From the NCBI RefSeq assembly GCF_014397245.1, contig NZ_JACLHY010000002.1:186001-250000 (forward strand): DNA of 64,000 nt, given 5' to 3'. Below, piece after piece: positions 36,176 to 47,199 of this stretch. The notes beneath the pieces were generated by a model, which was not told where the DNA came from, ran no database searches, and saw only the letters and a list, made by a program, of their open reading frames with translations. A program made the position numbers and the translations under genes. Positions within the stretch are counted from its first letter, which is position 1. Each line of letters starts with the position of its first letter. The DNA comes from Arenibacter arenosicollis (GTDB taxonomy: Bacteria > Bacteroidota > Bacteroidia > Flavobacteriales > Flavobacteriaceae).

Positions 36176-38911
36176 TTACTGTACGCTATCTTTTGGTTTT
36201 TCTGCTACTTGTTTCTTTTTGCTCAAAAGCCCGCCCAATATTTTTTTAGCCACTTCTTTCTGGGCTTCCTTTTTAGCTATGACCGCAGTATCCGTTTTCC
36301 CTGTGGAGTCTACCTTTTTGGTTGTGCCCCCCAATAGGCCTCCGATAACCTCTTTGGCGCTCTCTTGATTTTTCTTTTTGGTGGAATCTGTTGCTTTCTG
36401 ATTTTTAGTGATCAGTTCCCCAATAAAATCCTTGGCCTTGTCCTTGCCCTTATTTATCAATTTTTGTTTCTCAATCTCAACAAGTTGGGCCGTTAAATTT
36501 TTAATGCCCGAAGTAAGGTCGGTTGTCACCGTAGGACTGGTATACCCACCACCTATATTGGCTGTCACTGGAATTGTTAAATTTTCCAGGGATTTCTCAT
36601 CAATTTTAGCGATTAAATTGGTAATATCCTTTCCCAAATATTTAGCAGGCACTTCAATGGTTGCCGCATAGTTCAATTTTTGATCAAATGTGTGGCTACC
36701 GGCTACATTTATGGCAAAATCTTGATATTTAATCGTAAATGGCTTAACCTTTACCACACCGTCCTCGAACGTCAAGGTCGTTTTCAAATCCTTTAAATTT
36801 AATTTTTCAAGATTCAAAAAACTTAGCTTACTATCCAACTCACTAAGCAAAGGTGCGCTTTTGGCATCAATTTGGTTGGTCATTAACTCGGCCAAAATAT
36901 TACCAGAAATGGTACTTAAATTGGGAGTAAAATCATCATTTAAACTTCCTGATATCTGCACATCTGAATTTAAGGTTCCCTGAAGAATCTTAGCTATAGG
37001 CGCCAATGTCCTAAACATTTCCAATGCCTTGAAGGTCTCCGCGATCTTAAAACTTTCCATCCCCAATTTCATGGCAAAGGTAGGTGTAGCATCCTTGGTG
37101 GACACCTCACCGTTCAAGGCCAATTTACCATCGAATATTGAAGATGTCATATTGCTCAGAATGGCCTTCTCGTCCTTAATTCGTAGAGTTCCTTTTACAT
37201 CTTTTAAGGTAAGATTGTCATAGATTACGGTATTGGCGCTGGCATTTATGGTACAATCCAAAAAGGAAGGTATCTTTATTTTTTCCTCTGTAGATGTAGT
37301 TGGGGACCCATTTTCTCCTCCACTTTTCCCAGTGGCTGTTTCAGCCACCATAAAATCATTAATGGCAAAAGTGTTGGACTTTAGATTGAAATTGCCCTCA
37401 ACATTCTCATTGTTGAACATAAATCCCAGTAGATTATTGATGGTCCCGGAGGCATCAAAATCGGTCTTGCCAGTTGCCCCTTCCAATTTGTTTAGGGTTA
37501 CCGTGGCTGGATTAAAAGTAACTGAAGTGCTTTTTAAAATAATAGGGTTTGGAAATTCATCAGATTTATATTCAAAGTCCTTTAAATTTAGGGTACCGTT
37601 GGTCTTAGTATTCTCATACTTCTTTTTTTCTATGGATGCCATATCGAAAGCAGTGGAAATATCGGCATTCAAAATTCCCTTTAAATTTAAATCGGCCGGC
37701 ACCGGATAAGCTTTGGAAATATTTGCCAAATTCATCTTACCATCTATCTTGGCATTCACCTTAGTATTACCCATAAGGTCACTTATTTTGGCAACCATAT
37801 TAAATTTGTCCTCGTCTATCATAAAGGATAACTTACGGATATCTACATAAGTATCTTCCACAATTCCAGTATTATTGGAAATTTCAGTATCTATAAATAC
37901 GTTTCGAACTGATTTTGGCAAGTCTGGATATTTAAAGGAAGCATTATCAGAATTTATATCGATTTTGAACTGGGGAATATGATCATCGTCCACATTGCCC
38001 TTAAACTCACCCGCAACCGTAAAGTTTCCGGTAGTGGATACCTGTTCTATATTTTTGGAATATGCCGCTGGGATAACCGCTAAAAAGTTTTTAAAGTCGG
38101 AAGAAGGTGTTTTAAAACTAATGTTCACCTCCTGATTATCTTCATTCAATTTAACAAAACCTTCAAATATCAAGGCCAGTTGATTTACCATGGCCTCATT
38201 CTTTAAAAAGGAATATTTATTTTCTTTTAAATCCACCCCAATAAGGGCCTTCAATTGAACCGGATTCTTATTTAGGTATTGTGTGCTGTCCATTTCGAAG
38301 GAAACCAAACCGCTGGTCTCTGTATCCAATTCAGAATTCTCCAAGGAAAGGTCACCATTACCACTATGGTTCATTTCAGAAATCACAAAGGATATTCCAC
38401 TTGAAAGGTCATTATATTTTATATTCGCATTATTAATTGCATAGGATTCCATGGACAAGGTAAAACCACTTTCTGTGGAAGATGTATCCACTGAGGAAGA
38501 ACCGTCGTTAATGGCAATATCATAGTTTGCCTTTTCTTCCTTGTCCACTTTCACATTTAATTGTGGACCATCCAGGATTAAACTTTTTATTATAATTGGC
38601 TCATTGGCATCCTTAAAAAGTTCCTTTATAGACATATCCAAGGTTACCTTGTTGGAAGCAAATAAAGTATCCCCCAGAAAAGGTGGCTTATTAATTAAGG
38701 TTATATCATTTAAGGTAACGGTGGCATTGGGAAAACTTCTGAATAGACTTAAATCCGCTTCGGAAAAATCGAACGTGGCCTTAATACTATTATTCACCTT
38801 ATTCTTAATTATATCCGCAATTTTGCCCTTTAAGAAAAATGGGGTTGCAATTAGCAATAAAACTATTACCAAAAAAAAGCCTCCAACAATCTTTAAAATT
38901 TTCTTTTTCAT
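36176..38911 (-). CDS. AsmA-family envelope protein
   Basis: 911 aa. An N-terminal membrane anchor (residues about 7-27) is followed by a long AsmA-type beta-rich body with repeated short segments such as LKGILNADISTAFDM and the C-terminal AsmA-like domain (about 560-790). The last 100 residues are Lys/Glu/Asp-rich low complexity. AsmA-like proteins are thought to bridge the periplasm for lipid transport; the role is not proven here. Isolated, converging with the MerR gene. Confidence 0.8.
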   Translation of the reverse strand: MKKKILKIVGGFFLVIVLLLIATPFFLKGKIADIIKNKVNNSIKATFDFSEADLSLFRSFPNATVTLNDITLINKPPFLGDTLFASNKVTLDMSIKELFKDANEPIIIKSLILDGPQLNVKVDKEEKANYDIAINDGSSSVDTSSTESGFTLSMESYAINNANIKYNDLSSGISFVISEMNHSGNGDLSLENSELDTETSGLVSFEMDSTQYLNKNPVQLKALIGVDLKENKYSFLKNEAMVNQLALIFEGFVKLNEDNQEVNISFKTPSSDFKNFLAVIPAAYSKNIEQVSTTGNFTVAGEFKGNVDDDHIPQFKIDINSDNASFKYPDLPKSVRNVFIDTEISNNTGIVEDTYVDIRKLSFMIDEDKFNMVAKISDLMGNTKVNAKIDGKMNLANISKAYPVPADLNLKGILNADISTAFDMASIEKKKYENTKTNGTLNLKDFEYKSDEFPNPIILKSTSVTFNPATVTLNKLEGATGKTDFDASGTINNLLGFMFNNENVEGNFNLKSNTFAINDFMVAETATGKSGGENGSPTTSTEEKIKIPSFLDCTINASANTVIYDNLTLKDVKGTLRIKDEKAILSNMTSSIFDGKLALNGEVSTKDATPTFAMKLGMESFKIAETFKALEMFRTLAPIAKILQGTLNSDVQISGSLNDDFTPNLSTISGNILAELMTNQIDAKSAPLLSELDSKLSFLNLEKLNLKDLKTTLTFEDGVVKVKPFTIKYQDFAINVAGSHTFDQKLNYAATIEVPAKYLGKDITNLIAKIDEKSLENLTIPVTANIGGGYTSPTVTTDLTSGIKNLTAQLVEIEKQKLINKGKDKAKDFIGELITKNQKATDSTKKKNQESAKEVIGGLLGGTTKKVDSTGKTDTAVIAKKEAQKEVAKKILGGLLSKKKQVAEKPKDSVQ

Positions 38912-39349
38912 CTGTTGTTATTTATAATTTTCCTATATATCTGACCTACGTTGGTTATACAGGCTCACTTAGCCTTTTGTTTTACTAATTAGAACAACCC
39001 CATTAGTTGGGGTCATTAGATATTTATATCTTGTATTTTCAACTATTTGAGAAATATATTAGAACCTAAAATATCCCTAAGCAATCCCAAATCGTCCATC
39101 AATATATTGCTTCATTTAAACCTAATGCCATATTATACTTAAAACACGGACATTAGATTAAACATATGCATTAAAATATTGACGCAATTCTACAATAAAT
39201 CGCCAAGCAAAATTCAAATTCCCATCCAGTTTAAATAATATTTAACACTAAGACAAATAACGGTCTTAGCTTGGACCCCTACCATTATAACCCTAGATAA
39301 TAATTACAATATTGGGCTATTCGTTAAGAACAGAGAAAAGCAAGTTTTA
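38912..39349. other. Intergenic region between AsmA and VUT genes
   Basis: 438 bp, AT-rich, holding the AsmA promoter region but no recognised ORF, RNA or strong hairpin. Confidence 0.5.
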
Positions 39350-40075
39350 TTATGCTTCAAGATCAATTTCCTGGTTTACTTTCAAATTAAACCGCCTTCT
39401 AAATAGATATACGAAAAAATACAGAAAAGGGGTGTCGAAGAAGGCCACAATTACTTTAAAAACAAAACCACTTACAACGAGTCCGTAGAACATGGACCAT
39501 GGCAACACTTCAAATATACACAGAAGACCCACTACCGTAAAGGTGTCGATGAATTGGGAAAGAAAAGTCGAAAAATTATTACGTAGCCAAAGATGTTTCC
39601 CGTTGGTCAATTTTTTCCAGAAATGATAAATACCTATATCTATATATTGGGCAAAAAGATAGGCCAACATTGAAGCAAGAACGGCAATTGGAGATAGTGC
39701 AAAAACATGGCTAAACACTTCATCGCTAACCGGTGAATTCGGCAATGCAGGCACCCAGTTGGCCAACAATACAATCCCCATAGAAAAAAAGGATGCGAAA
39801 ATTCCCGCAGTAACAATTTGGTTCGCCTTTTTTCTACCATATATTTCCGAAATAAGGTCGGTGATCAAAAAAGTAAGGGGATAGGGCAAAATACCAACCG
39901 AAATTTCAAATAAGGAAGCTCCTAAAACGGTAACATCCCCAAAAGGCCTCCAATAAAAAAACTTTTGAAAAATTAGATTGGAAACTACCAAGGAGGTAAT
40001 GAACAAAGCTCCCAAATAAAGATAAATCCTAAAAGCCAGCTTCTTATCCTCTTCCTTTAAGACCGAATTCCCCAT
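39350..40075 (-). CDS. VUT family transporter (queuosine precursor transporter)
   Basis: 241 aa with about six membrane helices and the Vut_1 family core: PYPLTFLITDLISEIYGRKKAN and DTFTVVGLLC. E. coli YhhQ of this family imports queuosine precursors. No preQ1 riboswitch motif was seen in the upstream 137 bp. Substrate is assigned by family only. Confidence 0.85.
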   Translation of the reverse strand: MGNSVLKEEDKKLAFRIYLYLGALFITSLVVSNLIFQKFFYWRPFGDVTVLGASLFEISVGILPYPLTFLITDLISEIYGRKKANQIVTAGIFASFFSMGIVLLANWVPALPNSPVSDEVFSHVFALSPIAVLASMLAYLFAQYIDIGIYHFWKKLTNGKHLWLRNNFSTFLSQFIDTFTVVGLLCIFEVLPWSMFYGLVVSGFVFKVIVAFFDTPFLYFFVYLFRRRFNLKVNQEIDLEA

Positions 40076-40212
40076 AGAAAAATTAAAAATTTTAACATAT
40101 TATAATTTAATCCCAATTAAAGCGTTCCTACAATTTGACGCTTGAAAAAACTCAAATTTACGAGAACAGGGGGCGATTAACAATAAAAAAGAAATAAACT
40201 AAATTTTTAAGC

Positions 40213-42291
40213 ATGAACAAAAGTATTTTAGTAGCATTCCTAATTCTATTTACCACAATGGTGAAGGGCCAATCCTATATTGGACTAGGCACTGACAATT
40301 ACAATGGGGTACATGGCATAATTTCCAATCCGGCCAATATAGTGGACTCTAGATTTAAGACGGATATAAACCTTATAGGGGTAAGCGGCTTAATAGGAAA
40401 CGACTATTACAGTGCAAAGTTTGGAGATATCTTTAAGGACAGTTTTGATTTTGATGATGATGGAACAAAATCACCAAAAAATGCCAATAACGCTTATGGC
40501 AATGTTGATATTTTGGGACCTTCATTTATGTTCAACATCAATTCCAGAAATTCATTGGCTGTCTTTACTAGAGGCAGGGTATTTTTCAATGTTAACGAAA
40601 TAAATGGCGATACCTATGATAATATTTCCAATGAGTTCGACGAAAATGAAGATTTCAATGTGAATGAAGGCGACTATCAAATGAGCGCCAATGCCTGGGC
40701 AGAAACAGGAATCACCTATGCCACAGTGCTAATGAACGAGGAACAACATTTTCTTAAGGGAGGTATCTCTCTAAAATACTTAATGGGATATGGCAACGCT
40801 TATTCAAGCGGAAAGAATATAGTTATAGATTATGATGCGGACGGTTCCGGAACTACAGGAAGCATTGATTCCCAAGGTGAAATATCCTACGGTAATAGTG
40901 ATAACATAACTAACGATTTTGAAGACTATGAATTTGTTAAGAGTGCAGACGGCTTTGGAGTAGACCTAGGTTTTATTTATGAATGGCGCCCTAATTTTGC
41001 AGACTATACGGTTACTGACAAGGATGGCAACCCCTATGCTGCAAAAGATATCAATAAATACAAATTGAAATTTGGACTATCCTTAACAGACCTAGGTAGC
41101 CTAAAATATAAAGGCACAGAAAATGCCTATGACATTACCAATTCTATAAGTGAAGACGATTTTGACAACGATGAAGGATTTGAAGATAAACTAAACAACC
41201 TTTACACACAAATCAGGTCTGGAAACGCATCAAAAGCAGTTTTGCCTACAGCCTTACATCTAAATGCTGATTGGAATATCAACAATCATTTTTATATGAA
41301 CCTAAATACCGATTTATCAATAACTTCAAAAAGCAATACCAATACCAATAGTATTGCCAACATTGTCTCGCTTACCCCTAGGTTTGAAACCAAGTGGTTT
41401 AGTTTTTATTCTCCTGTAAGCTATGTACAAAACTTAGGCGTACAGTGGGGAGCTGGATTAAGAGCAGGACCACTGTATGTTGGTTCTGGTTCCATTTTAA
41501 CAGTATTGACCAGTGACAAATCCAAAGGTGCGGATGTCTATGCAGGATTAAAAATTCCAATTTACCAATCCAGACCAAAAGACAAGGACGAAGATGGCGT
41601 ATTGGATAAGGTAGATGGATGTCCTGAGGTTCCAGGACCTGTAGAAAACAATGGTTGTCCTTGGGAGGATACAGACGATGACAAGGTGTTGGACAAGGAC
41701 GACCAATGTCCAGAGGTTCCAGGACCTGTAGAAAACAATGGTTGCCCTTGGGAAGATACGGACAATGATGGTGTATTGGATAAGGACGACAACTGCCCGG
41801 AAGAAGCGGGAGTAGCCGATAATAATGGATGCCCTTGGCCTGATACGGACGGTGACGGAGTACTGGATAAAGATGACAATTGCCCTGATGTAGCTGGAAC
41901 AGTAGCCAACAACGGGTGTCCCGAAGTTACTGAGGAGGTACAAAAAACCTTAAACGAGTATGCCAAGACCATTTTGTTCAATTCTGGAAAGGCCACGATC
42001 AAAATTGAGTCTACTAATGTTTTAGTAGATATCATAAAAATACTTAACGAATATCCCAATGCCAAATTCACGGTCGAGGGGCATACAGATAGCATAGGCA
42101 GTGTGCCGTTCAATCAGAAACTATCCGAGGAAAGGGCACTTTCCGTTAAAAACTTCTTAGTTGAAAAAGGAATCGACAGCTCTAGATTGACTTCCATTGG
42201 ATATGGCGAAAGCAAACCAATTGCTACCAATATGTACAAAGCAGGACGTGCAGAAAATAGGCGTGTGGAAATAAACTTGGTGAAAAACTAA
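40213..42291 (+). CDS. DUF5723/OmpA outer-membrane protein with TSP3 repeats
   Basis: 692 aa. Signal peptide ends near VKGQ. Residues about 20-455 form a DUF5723-type beta barrel ([17 protein letters not shown]). Residues about 455-575 hold four thrombospondin type 3 calcium-binding repeats (D-x-D-x-DGVLDKxDxCP pattern, each ending NNGCPW-like). Residues about 580-692 are an OmpA peptidoglycan-binding domain ([20 protein letters not shown]). It tethers the outer membrane to peptidoglycan. Its own terminator follows. Confidence 0.9.
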   Translation: MNKSILVAFLILFTTMVKGQSYIGLGTDNYNGVHGIISNPANIVDSRFKTDINLIGVSGLIGNDYYSAKFGDIFKDSFDFDDDGTKSPKNANNAYGNVDILGPSFMFNINSRNSLAVFTRGRVFFNVNEINGDTYDNISNEFDENEDFNVNEGDYQMSANAWAETGITYATVLMNEEQHFLKGGISLKYLMGYGNAYSSGKNIVIDYDADGSGTTGSIDSQGEISYGNSDNITNDFEDYEFVKSADGFGVDLGFIYEWRPNFADYTVTDKDGNPYAAKDINKYKLKFGLSLTDLGSLKYKGTENAYDITNSISEDDFDNDEGFEDKLNNLYTQIRSGNASKAVLPTALHLNADWNINNHFYMNLNTDLSITSKSNTNTNSIANIVSLTPRFETKWFSFYSPVSYVQNLGVQWGAGLRAGPLYVGSGSILTVLTSDKSKGADVYAGLKIPIYQSRPKDKDEDGVLDKVDGCPEVPGPVENNGCPWEDTDDDKVLDKDDQCPEVPGPVENNGCPWEDTDNDGVLDKDDNCPEEAGVADNNGCPWPDTDGDGVLDKDDNCPDVAGTVANNGCPEVTEEVQKTLNEYAKTILFNSGKATIKIESTNVLVDIIKILNEYPNAKFTVEGHTDSIGSVPFNQKLSEERALSVKNFLVEKGIDSSRLTSIGYGESKPIATNMYKAGRAENRRVEINLVKN

Positions 42292-42315
42292 TAAATAATT
42301 AAACCCAAATAGAGT

Positions 42316-42349
42316 AAGGCCGTTCCACAAATAGTGGGATGGCCTTTTT
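42316..42349 (+). terminator. Intrinsic terminator of the OmpA/TSP3 gene
   Basis: 13-bp stem with G-T pairs (AAGGCCGTTCCAC / GTGGGATGGCCTT), 5-nt loop and a T5 tail, 25 bp after the stop codon. Confidence 0.8.
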
Positions 42350-42395
42350 ATTATATCAATTTCAAAGCTTAAATGCGAAACTTAGGTTTCTAAAA

Positions 42396-43289
42396 TTAAA
42401 AATCCCTATCCCTATCCTCAATTTTCCTGTATTTTGTGGTGAAAAAATCATCGACAACTTTATTAAATTCATCTGTATGGGTCACCAATGTATAATGCCC
42501 GGAATTTGGCAAAATCCACAAATATGAATTAGGAATATTGTGAAATATCTTTAAGGTATGATCTGGTTTAATAACATCGTGATCTCCTCCGATAACCAGT
42601 GTTGGTACGGTTATTTTATGTAGTTGGTCCACCGTTATATTTGGCTGTTCCACCAATAACTTTATATACTTATAAACTATGGAATCCAGTGGAGTTTTAG
42701 CATCTTTTGTACTAAACATTTCCTCAAACATATTATATGTCTTGGCAACCCTTTTCAATACATCCGGTGAAACTGCCGTAGAATCCGGTTGCAGGTTAGC
42801 TCCTGTTATAGCCAACTTTTTTACTTTTTCAGGGTGTCTTATCGCCATTAGCAAACCATTTACACCTCCGTCACTCCATCCCAAAACGTAAGCGGAATCA
42901 ATTTTCATTTGCGAAAGTAAGGCGGCGTAATCATCTGCCATCATTTCATAGGAAAGGGAATCCAACTTATCTACAGATTGACCGTGATTTCTGCTATCGG
43001 CGACAATAACCTTATACTTTTTTGAAAAGAAGGGTATTTGTTTAACAAAAGCACTGATACTTGCTCCGTTGCCGTGAATTAAAAGCAATGGATGCCCTTC
43101 ACCATAAGTTTCGCAATACATTTTAAAGCCCCGGATGTCATAATATTTTCCTGTATCCGGATTGTTGCCATAATTACAGTTTTTTGTTAAACTGTCATAT
43201 TCCTTCTTAATTTCATCCAATGATTTCTGTCCTAAGGAAACAAAACTGGAACATAAAAAAAATATACACATCAAAGTTGTTTTAGTCAT
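42396..43289 (-). CDS. Secreted alpha/beta hydrolase
   Basis: 297 aa. Start taken at MTKTTLMCIFFLC because it yields a signal peptide cleaved near SLGQ; a longer in-frame reading upstream is rejected. Oxyanion loop LLLIHGNGAS, nucleophile elbow GWSDGG, acid region GGDHDVIKP and late His NSGHYTLVTH complete the triad. Similar to proline iminopeptidase or haloperoxidase-like hydrolases; substrate unknown. Confidence 0.82.
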   Translation of the reverse strand: MTKTTLMCIFFLCSSFVSLGQKSLDEIKKEYDSLTKNCNYGNNPDTGKYYDIRGFKMYCETYGEGHPLLLIHGNGASISAFVKQIPFFSKKYKVIVADSRNHGQSVDKLDSLSYEMMADDYAALLSQMKIDSAYVLGWSDGGVNGLLMAIRHPEKVKKLAITGANLQPDSTAVSPDVLKRVAKTYNMFEEMFSTKDAKTPLDSIVYKYIKLLVEQPNITVDQLHKITVPTLVIGGDHDVIKPDHTLKIFHNIPNSYLWILPNSGHYTLVTHTDEFNKVVDDFFTTKYRKIEDRDRDF

Positions 43290-43500
43290 CGTACCTAATG
43301 ATTTAATTTGTGTTAAACCTAAAGAACATAATCTCTTTCCGAAATCGCATAAAGATGTGATTTTGGACGTATCACAAAAATCTAAGTAATGGTTCAATTG
43401 ATGATTACCGTAAGGGGCAGCCCTGCTATTTGAAACATCAGAAACTTTGGGGCAAAAATTAAGATTATATTGCTTAAAACCGAAAGTCCCGAAACTTATT

Positions 43501-43543
43501 AAAAATAAAAAAAGACCGTCCAAATGTTTTTGAACGGTCTTTT
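43501..43543 (-). terminator. Intrinsic terminator of sppA
   Basis: 10-bp stem (AAAAGACCGT / ACGGTCTTTT) with a 14-nt loop; on the minus strand the stem is followed by an extended T-rich tail. It lies 31 bp past the sppA stop. Confidence 0.8.
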
Positions 43544-43574
43544 GGTCTCAATCCATTTTTGGATTAAATATTTT

Positions 43575-45335
43575 CTATTTGATATTCAATGTAAAAGGCA
43601 TTCTGGCCTGAACCCCTTTATTTTCCATTGCGGATTTTATTTCCTTAAGAATTGCATAGGCTTCCAGTCCAATTTCCTGCTGAATAAAAATCTCTTTGCT
43701 TTTGGCACTGGCACCTCCCATATCTTCCATAAATTTCTCAAAATCCGATTTATACTTTGGAAGTTTTTTAACTCCATAATTGTCTAGTTTTGCCATTTTA
43801 GCTGCCTCGGCAATAGCCTCATCCAGTCCACCCAATTCATCTACCAGACCCAGACGCAAAGCATCCACCCCACTCCATACGCGACCTTGGGCCAAACTAT
43901 CTGCCTGGGCCATGGAAATACCCCTGCCCTGAGCTACCCTATCCAAAAACGTTTCGTAAGTTGCCTCTATCCCCTCAAGTACATTCTTTCTGAAATTATC
44001 GTTCATGGGTTCAAATAGGGAATACTCCACTGAGTTTCTGTTGGTACCCACTTGTTCCGCATTTACACCCATATTTTTGGCCAATTCACTAATATTGGGT
44101 ATGGTACCAAAAACACCTATAGACCCAGTAATGGTAGTGGGTTCCGCAAAAATTTTATCGGCTCCTGCAGCAATATAGTATCCTCCAGAAGCGGCTACGT
44201 CGCCCATAGAAACCACAACTGGTTTGGACTCCTTGGTAATTTCAATTTCGCGCCAGATAATATCGGAAGCCAATGCACTTCCTCCTGGAGAATTCACCCT
44301 CAGCACTATTGCTTTAACATCATCATCTTCCCTGGCCTTTTTGAGTGCACCATTAATAATTCCTTGACCAATTACATCCGAACCACCCTCACCGTACCAT
44401 ATTTCGCCTTGGGCATAAATCACCGCAATCTTATCCTTGCCACTATTGATTTTTATTTTGCTTGCGGTATTAATATAATCTGATATGGCAACATAGTTAA
44501 TATCCACATCATCCTCAATTGCCAAAGCCTCTTTGATCTTTGATTCATATTCATCAAAAAATATGACATCATCAATCAATCCCGACAAAGCCGCGTATTT
44601 TGGTGTCCTGGTCCCTAAGGTATCCGCAATATGATTTAAATTTTCAATTGAAATATTCCTACTATCGGAAATATTGGTAAGCATTGAATCCCACAAAGCA
44701 TGTAATAATTCCTTGATCTGTGTCCTATTGGCGTCGCTCATTTCGTTCGACAAAAAAGGCTCAACAGCACTTTTGTATTTCCCATGGCGAATTACCTCCA
44801 TTTTAATACCGGTCTTTTCCTGAAGATCCTTGAAAAATAACACTTCCGTGGACAGTCCCTTAAAATCCAGCGCTCCCACTGGATTAAGAAATACCTCGTT
44901 AGCTACACTGGCCAAATAATAATCCTTCTGAGTATAGAAATCTCCATAGGCGTATATAAATTTTCCACTACCTTCAAAATCTTTTAAGGCATCGCGTATA
45001 GCCTTAGTTTGTGATAAGCCCGCCATAAGCACATTATTATTTAGACTTATCCCCTTTATCTTGTTATCTTCCCTGGCCACACGAATGGCGTGCAGTATCT
45101 CGTCCAATCCTTGTTTTACACTGAAAAGCCCTGCAAAAGGGTTGGATTCGTCCATTCCAACATAATCGTTGATAGGGGTTTGCAATTGTATTTCCAAAAC
45201 GGAATTATTCTTGACCACAACAGTATCTTCTCCGCGCCCGATAAGCGCTGCCAAAACAAGAAACATTACAAACATGATTCCAAAGGCTATGAGACAACCT
45301 ATAATTGCCGCTAATAAATTTCTTAAAAAGTTCAT
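43575..45335 (-). CDS. sppA: Signal peptide peptidase SppA (67-kDa type)
   Basis: 586 aa, one N-terminal membrane anchor (about 7-32). Two S49 peptidase domains. The Lys is K188 in GKYKSAVEPF (first domain) and the nucleophile S383 in GDVAASGGYYIA (second), the classic SppA dyad. It cleaves remnant signal peptides in the membrane. Divergent from folK; TATCTTTG at 45362-45369 is a plausible -7 box for it. Confidence 0.93.
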   Translation of the reverse strand: MNFLRNLLAAIIGCLIAFGIMFVMFLVLAALIGRGEDTVVVKNNSVLEIQLQTPINDYVGMDESNPFAGLFSVKQGLDEILHAIRVAREDNKIKGISLNNNVLMAGLSQTKAIRDALKDFEGSGKFIYAYGDFYTQKDYYLASVANEVFLNPVGALDFKGLSTEVLFFKDLQEKTGIKMEVIRHGKYKSAVEPFLSNEMSDANRTQIKELLHALWDSMLTNISDSRNISIENLNHIADTLGTRTPKYAALSGLIDDVIFFDEYESKIKEALAIEDDVDINYVAISDYINTASKIKINSGKDKIAVIYAQGEIWYGEGGSDVIGQGIINGALKKAREDDDVKAIVLRVNSPGGSALASDIIWREIEITKESKPVVVSMGDVAASGGYYIAAGADKIFAEPTTITGSIGVFGTIPNISELAKNMGVNAEQVGTNRNSVEYSLFEPMNDNFRKNVLEGIEATYETFLDRVAQGRGISMAQADSLAQGRVWSGVDALRLGLVDELGGLDEAIAEAAKMAKLDNYGVKKLPKYKSDFEKFMEDMGGASAKSKEIFIQQEIGLEAYAILKEIKSAMENKGVQARMPFTLNIK

Positions 45336-45521
45336 TCGATATAAGTATTGCTAATAACTTACAAAGATAGCCAAAGTGAAATTTATGCTATTATAAATAT
45401 TGAATTATATCCCCCATAGCAATTAGAATTAGTAACTTGAATAAGGCTGATAAAATTTACCAGTGTTTTTGGAATTTCCCTTTATGAAGTAAATTACTTT
45501 TGTTTACTTTGCTCGCTTAAT

Positions 45522-46667
45522 ATGAACAAGACCGCAACAACATATCTATCACTTGGAAGTAATTTAGGGGATAAACTAAACCACCTGCAGGAGGTGGTGT
45601 TTTTAATCCATTCCACTATTGGAAATGTTGTTAAGATATCACCGATCTATGAAACACCGGCATGGGGTTTTGAGGGGGAAGATTTTTACAATTGCTGCAT
45701 TGCCGTAGAAACCTCCTTAATGCCATTGGATTTGTTAAAAAAATTATTGGAAATAGAAACAAGGCTGGGTAGGGAGCGAAATGAAGGGGCTGGGTACGCT
45801 TCCAGAACTGTGGATATTGATATAATATATTATGAAAGGGAAATAATCAATTCCGCGGCGCTGACCATCCCCCACCCTAGTCTGCAGTTGAGAAGGTTTG
45901 TTTTAAGGCCTTTGGCGGACATAGCCCCACAGTTCTATCATCCTGTTCTAAACAAGGATACTAGAAATCTTTTACAGGAATGCAAGGACAAAAGTAATAT
46001 AACCAGAACCCATCATAAGCTATACACTACCAGATCACAGCTTTTCTCCCAATTGCAATATATTGCGATAGAGGGAAATATTGGTGCCGGGAAAACCACA
46101 TTAGCCCATAAGATAGGACAGGATTTCAACGCTAAATTGGTTTTGGAACGATTTGCGGACAACCCTTTCCTTCCTAAATTTTATGAAGATCAAAGTAGGT
46201 TTGCCTTTCCCTTGGAAATGTCCTTTTTAGCCGACCGCTACCAGCAGTTTATGGACGATACCTCCCAATATGATCTGTTCAAGAATTTTATGGTAAGCGA
46301 TTACGACATTAACAAATCCCTCATTTTCGCCAAAGTTACCCTACAGGAGGAGGAATTTAAACTCTACAGAAAGCTTTTTAATCTCATGCATAAAGAAATT
46401 AAGAAGCCAACGATGTACATCTATTTATACCAAAACACAGAACGACTATTACAAAACATTAAGCAAAGGGGAAGAGATTACGAACAGAATATTGCCCCAG
46501 AATACTTAGAGAAGTTAAACCGAGGCTATTTCGACTTTTTAAAAAGCTTTCCCGAGCAGAACAATCTAATTGTGGATGTTAGTGAATTGGATTTTGTTGA
46601 AAACCTTGACGATTATGAGGTGATATTGGACCAAATCCAAAAATTTGCGGTAAAACTATCATTTTAA
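45522..46667 (+). CDS. folK: FolK-deoxynucleoside kinase fusion
   Basis: 381 aa. Residues 1-150 are hydroxymethyldihydropterin pyrophosphokinase (LSLGSNLGDK, GYASRTVDIDIIYY). Residues about 178-381 are a deoxynucleoside kinase: Walker A GNIGAGKTT at 185-193, ERFADNPFLPKFY and lid RGRDYEQN. The two activities, folate synthesis and deoxynucleoside salvage, are not usually fused outside Bacteroidota. A single uninterrupted frame joins them with a short linker, so the fusion is real in this sequence. Confidence 0.92.
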   Translation: MNKTATTYLSLGSNLGDKLNHLQEVVFLIHSTIGNVVKISPIYETPAWGFEGEDFYNCCIAVETSLMPLDLLKKLLEIETRLGRERNEGAGYASRTVDIDIIYYEREIINSAALTIPHPSLQLRRFVLRPLADIAPQFYHPVLNKDTRNLLQECKDKSNITRTHHKLYTTRSQLFSQLQYIAIEGNIGAGKTTLAHKIGQDFNAKLVLERFADNPFLPKFYEDQSRFAFPLEMSFLADRYQQFMDDTSQYDLFKNFMVSDYDINKSLIFAKVTLQEEEFKLYRKLFNLMHKEIKKPTMYIYLYQNTERLLQNIKQRGRDYEQNIAPEYLEKLNRGYFDFLKSFPEQNNLIVDVSELDFVENLDDYEVILDQIQKFAVKLSF

Positions 46668-46722
46668 GATAATTTTCACATATTATTTGCACAGAACAAA
46701 TCAATTTATTTACTTGCGCCTC

Positions 46723-46840
46723 CAATAAAGCCGTTTTGAGTCGTAATAGGCTTTCAAAAATTACGACGGAAAGACTTTAAGGTTTTGAACTAACTAACTC
46801 AAACTATATATTGCCAACCCAACCATTCGGTTGGGTTTTT
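46723..46840 (+). ncRNA. Candidate small RNA between folK and the methyltransferase gene
   Basis: A TTG-N19-TTTACTTG pair (46687-46716) is followed after about 120 nt by an intrinsic terminator (46816-46840), with no ORF between. The interval has an 8-bp perfect stem GTCGTAAT / ATTACGAC around 46742-46770. The -7 box departs from consensus in two places. It could equally be the folK 3' UTR. No known RNA family was recognised. Confidence 0.3.
46816..46840 (+). terminator. Intrinsic terminator after folK / candidate RNA
   Basis: 9-bp stem AACCCAACC / GGTTGGGTT with a 4-nt loop and a T5 tail. Confidence 0.85.
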
Positions 46841-47125
46841 GGTTTTATATGAACTTTATTTTTGTTTCCTTCCCAAATAGTTCCATGTGTGCATATGGCA
46901 GAATCAAGCCGATAACAAATCATGCTTAACTGTTGTGTTTTTTAGATTTTTTATATTGTTTATCGGGAAGAATCGAGTAAAACTTATGTTGAAAATATTT
47001 TTTTTATACATAATTCGCTTTCGTGAATCTTCGATTTCTTTGTTTACCCAATGAAACCGATGAAGTAGGTACATGAATACCTTCTTCTTTCATTTTCTTT
47101 GCTTGTCCAAAGAAAACGAAACAAA

Positions 47126-47145
47126 CCTGCCTGCCGGCAGGCAGG
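47126..47145. repeat. REP-like perfect 20-bp palindrome
   Basis: CCTGCCTGCC and its exact reverse complement abut at 47126-47145. Palindromes built on CCTGCC/GGCAGG are a dispersed intergenic repeat in Bacteroidota genomes. Much more GC-rich than its surroundings. Confidence 0.75.
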
Positions 47146-47199
47146 AGAAAAGACCCTTCTTCACTAGGTGGCCCATAAAATCTTAGGATTTCATGGACC

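Noticed and set aside
40076-40212. preQ1 riboswitch upstream of the VUT transporter
   Set aside because: The region lacks the preQ1-I or -II core sequence; only AT-rich DNA is seen.
41548-42113. Long antisense frames across the TSP3 repeats
   Set aside because: They arise from the repeated Asp/Gly/Pro codons of the real gene and lack independent support.
43290-43523. Upstream extension of the 42396-43289 hydrolase
   Set aside because: It lacks protein character and would place the signal peptide inside the protein, and it runs up to the sppA terminator.
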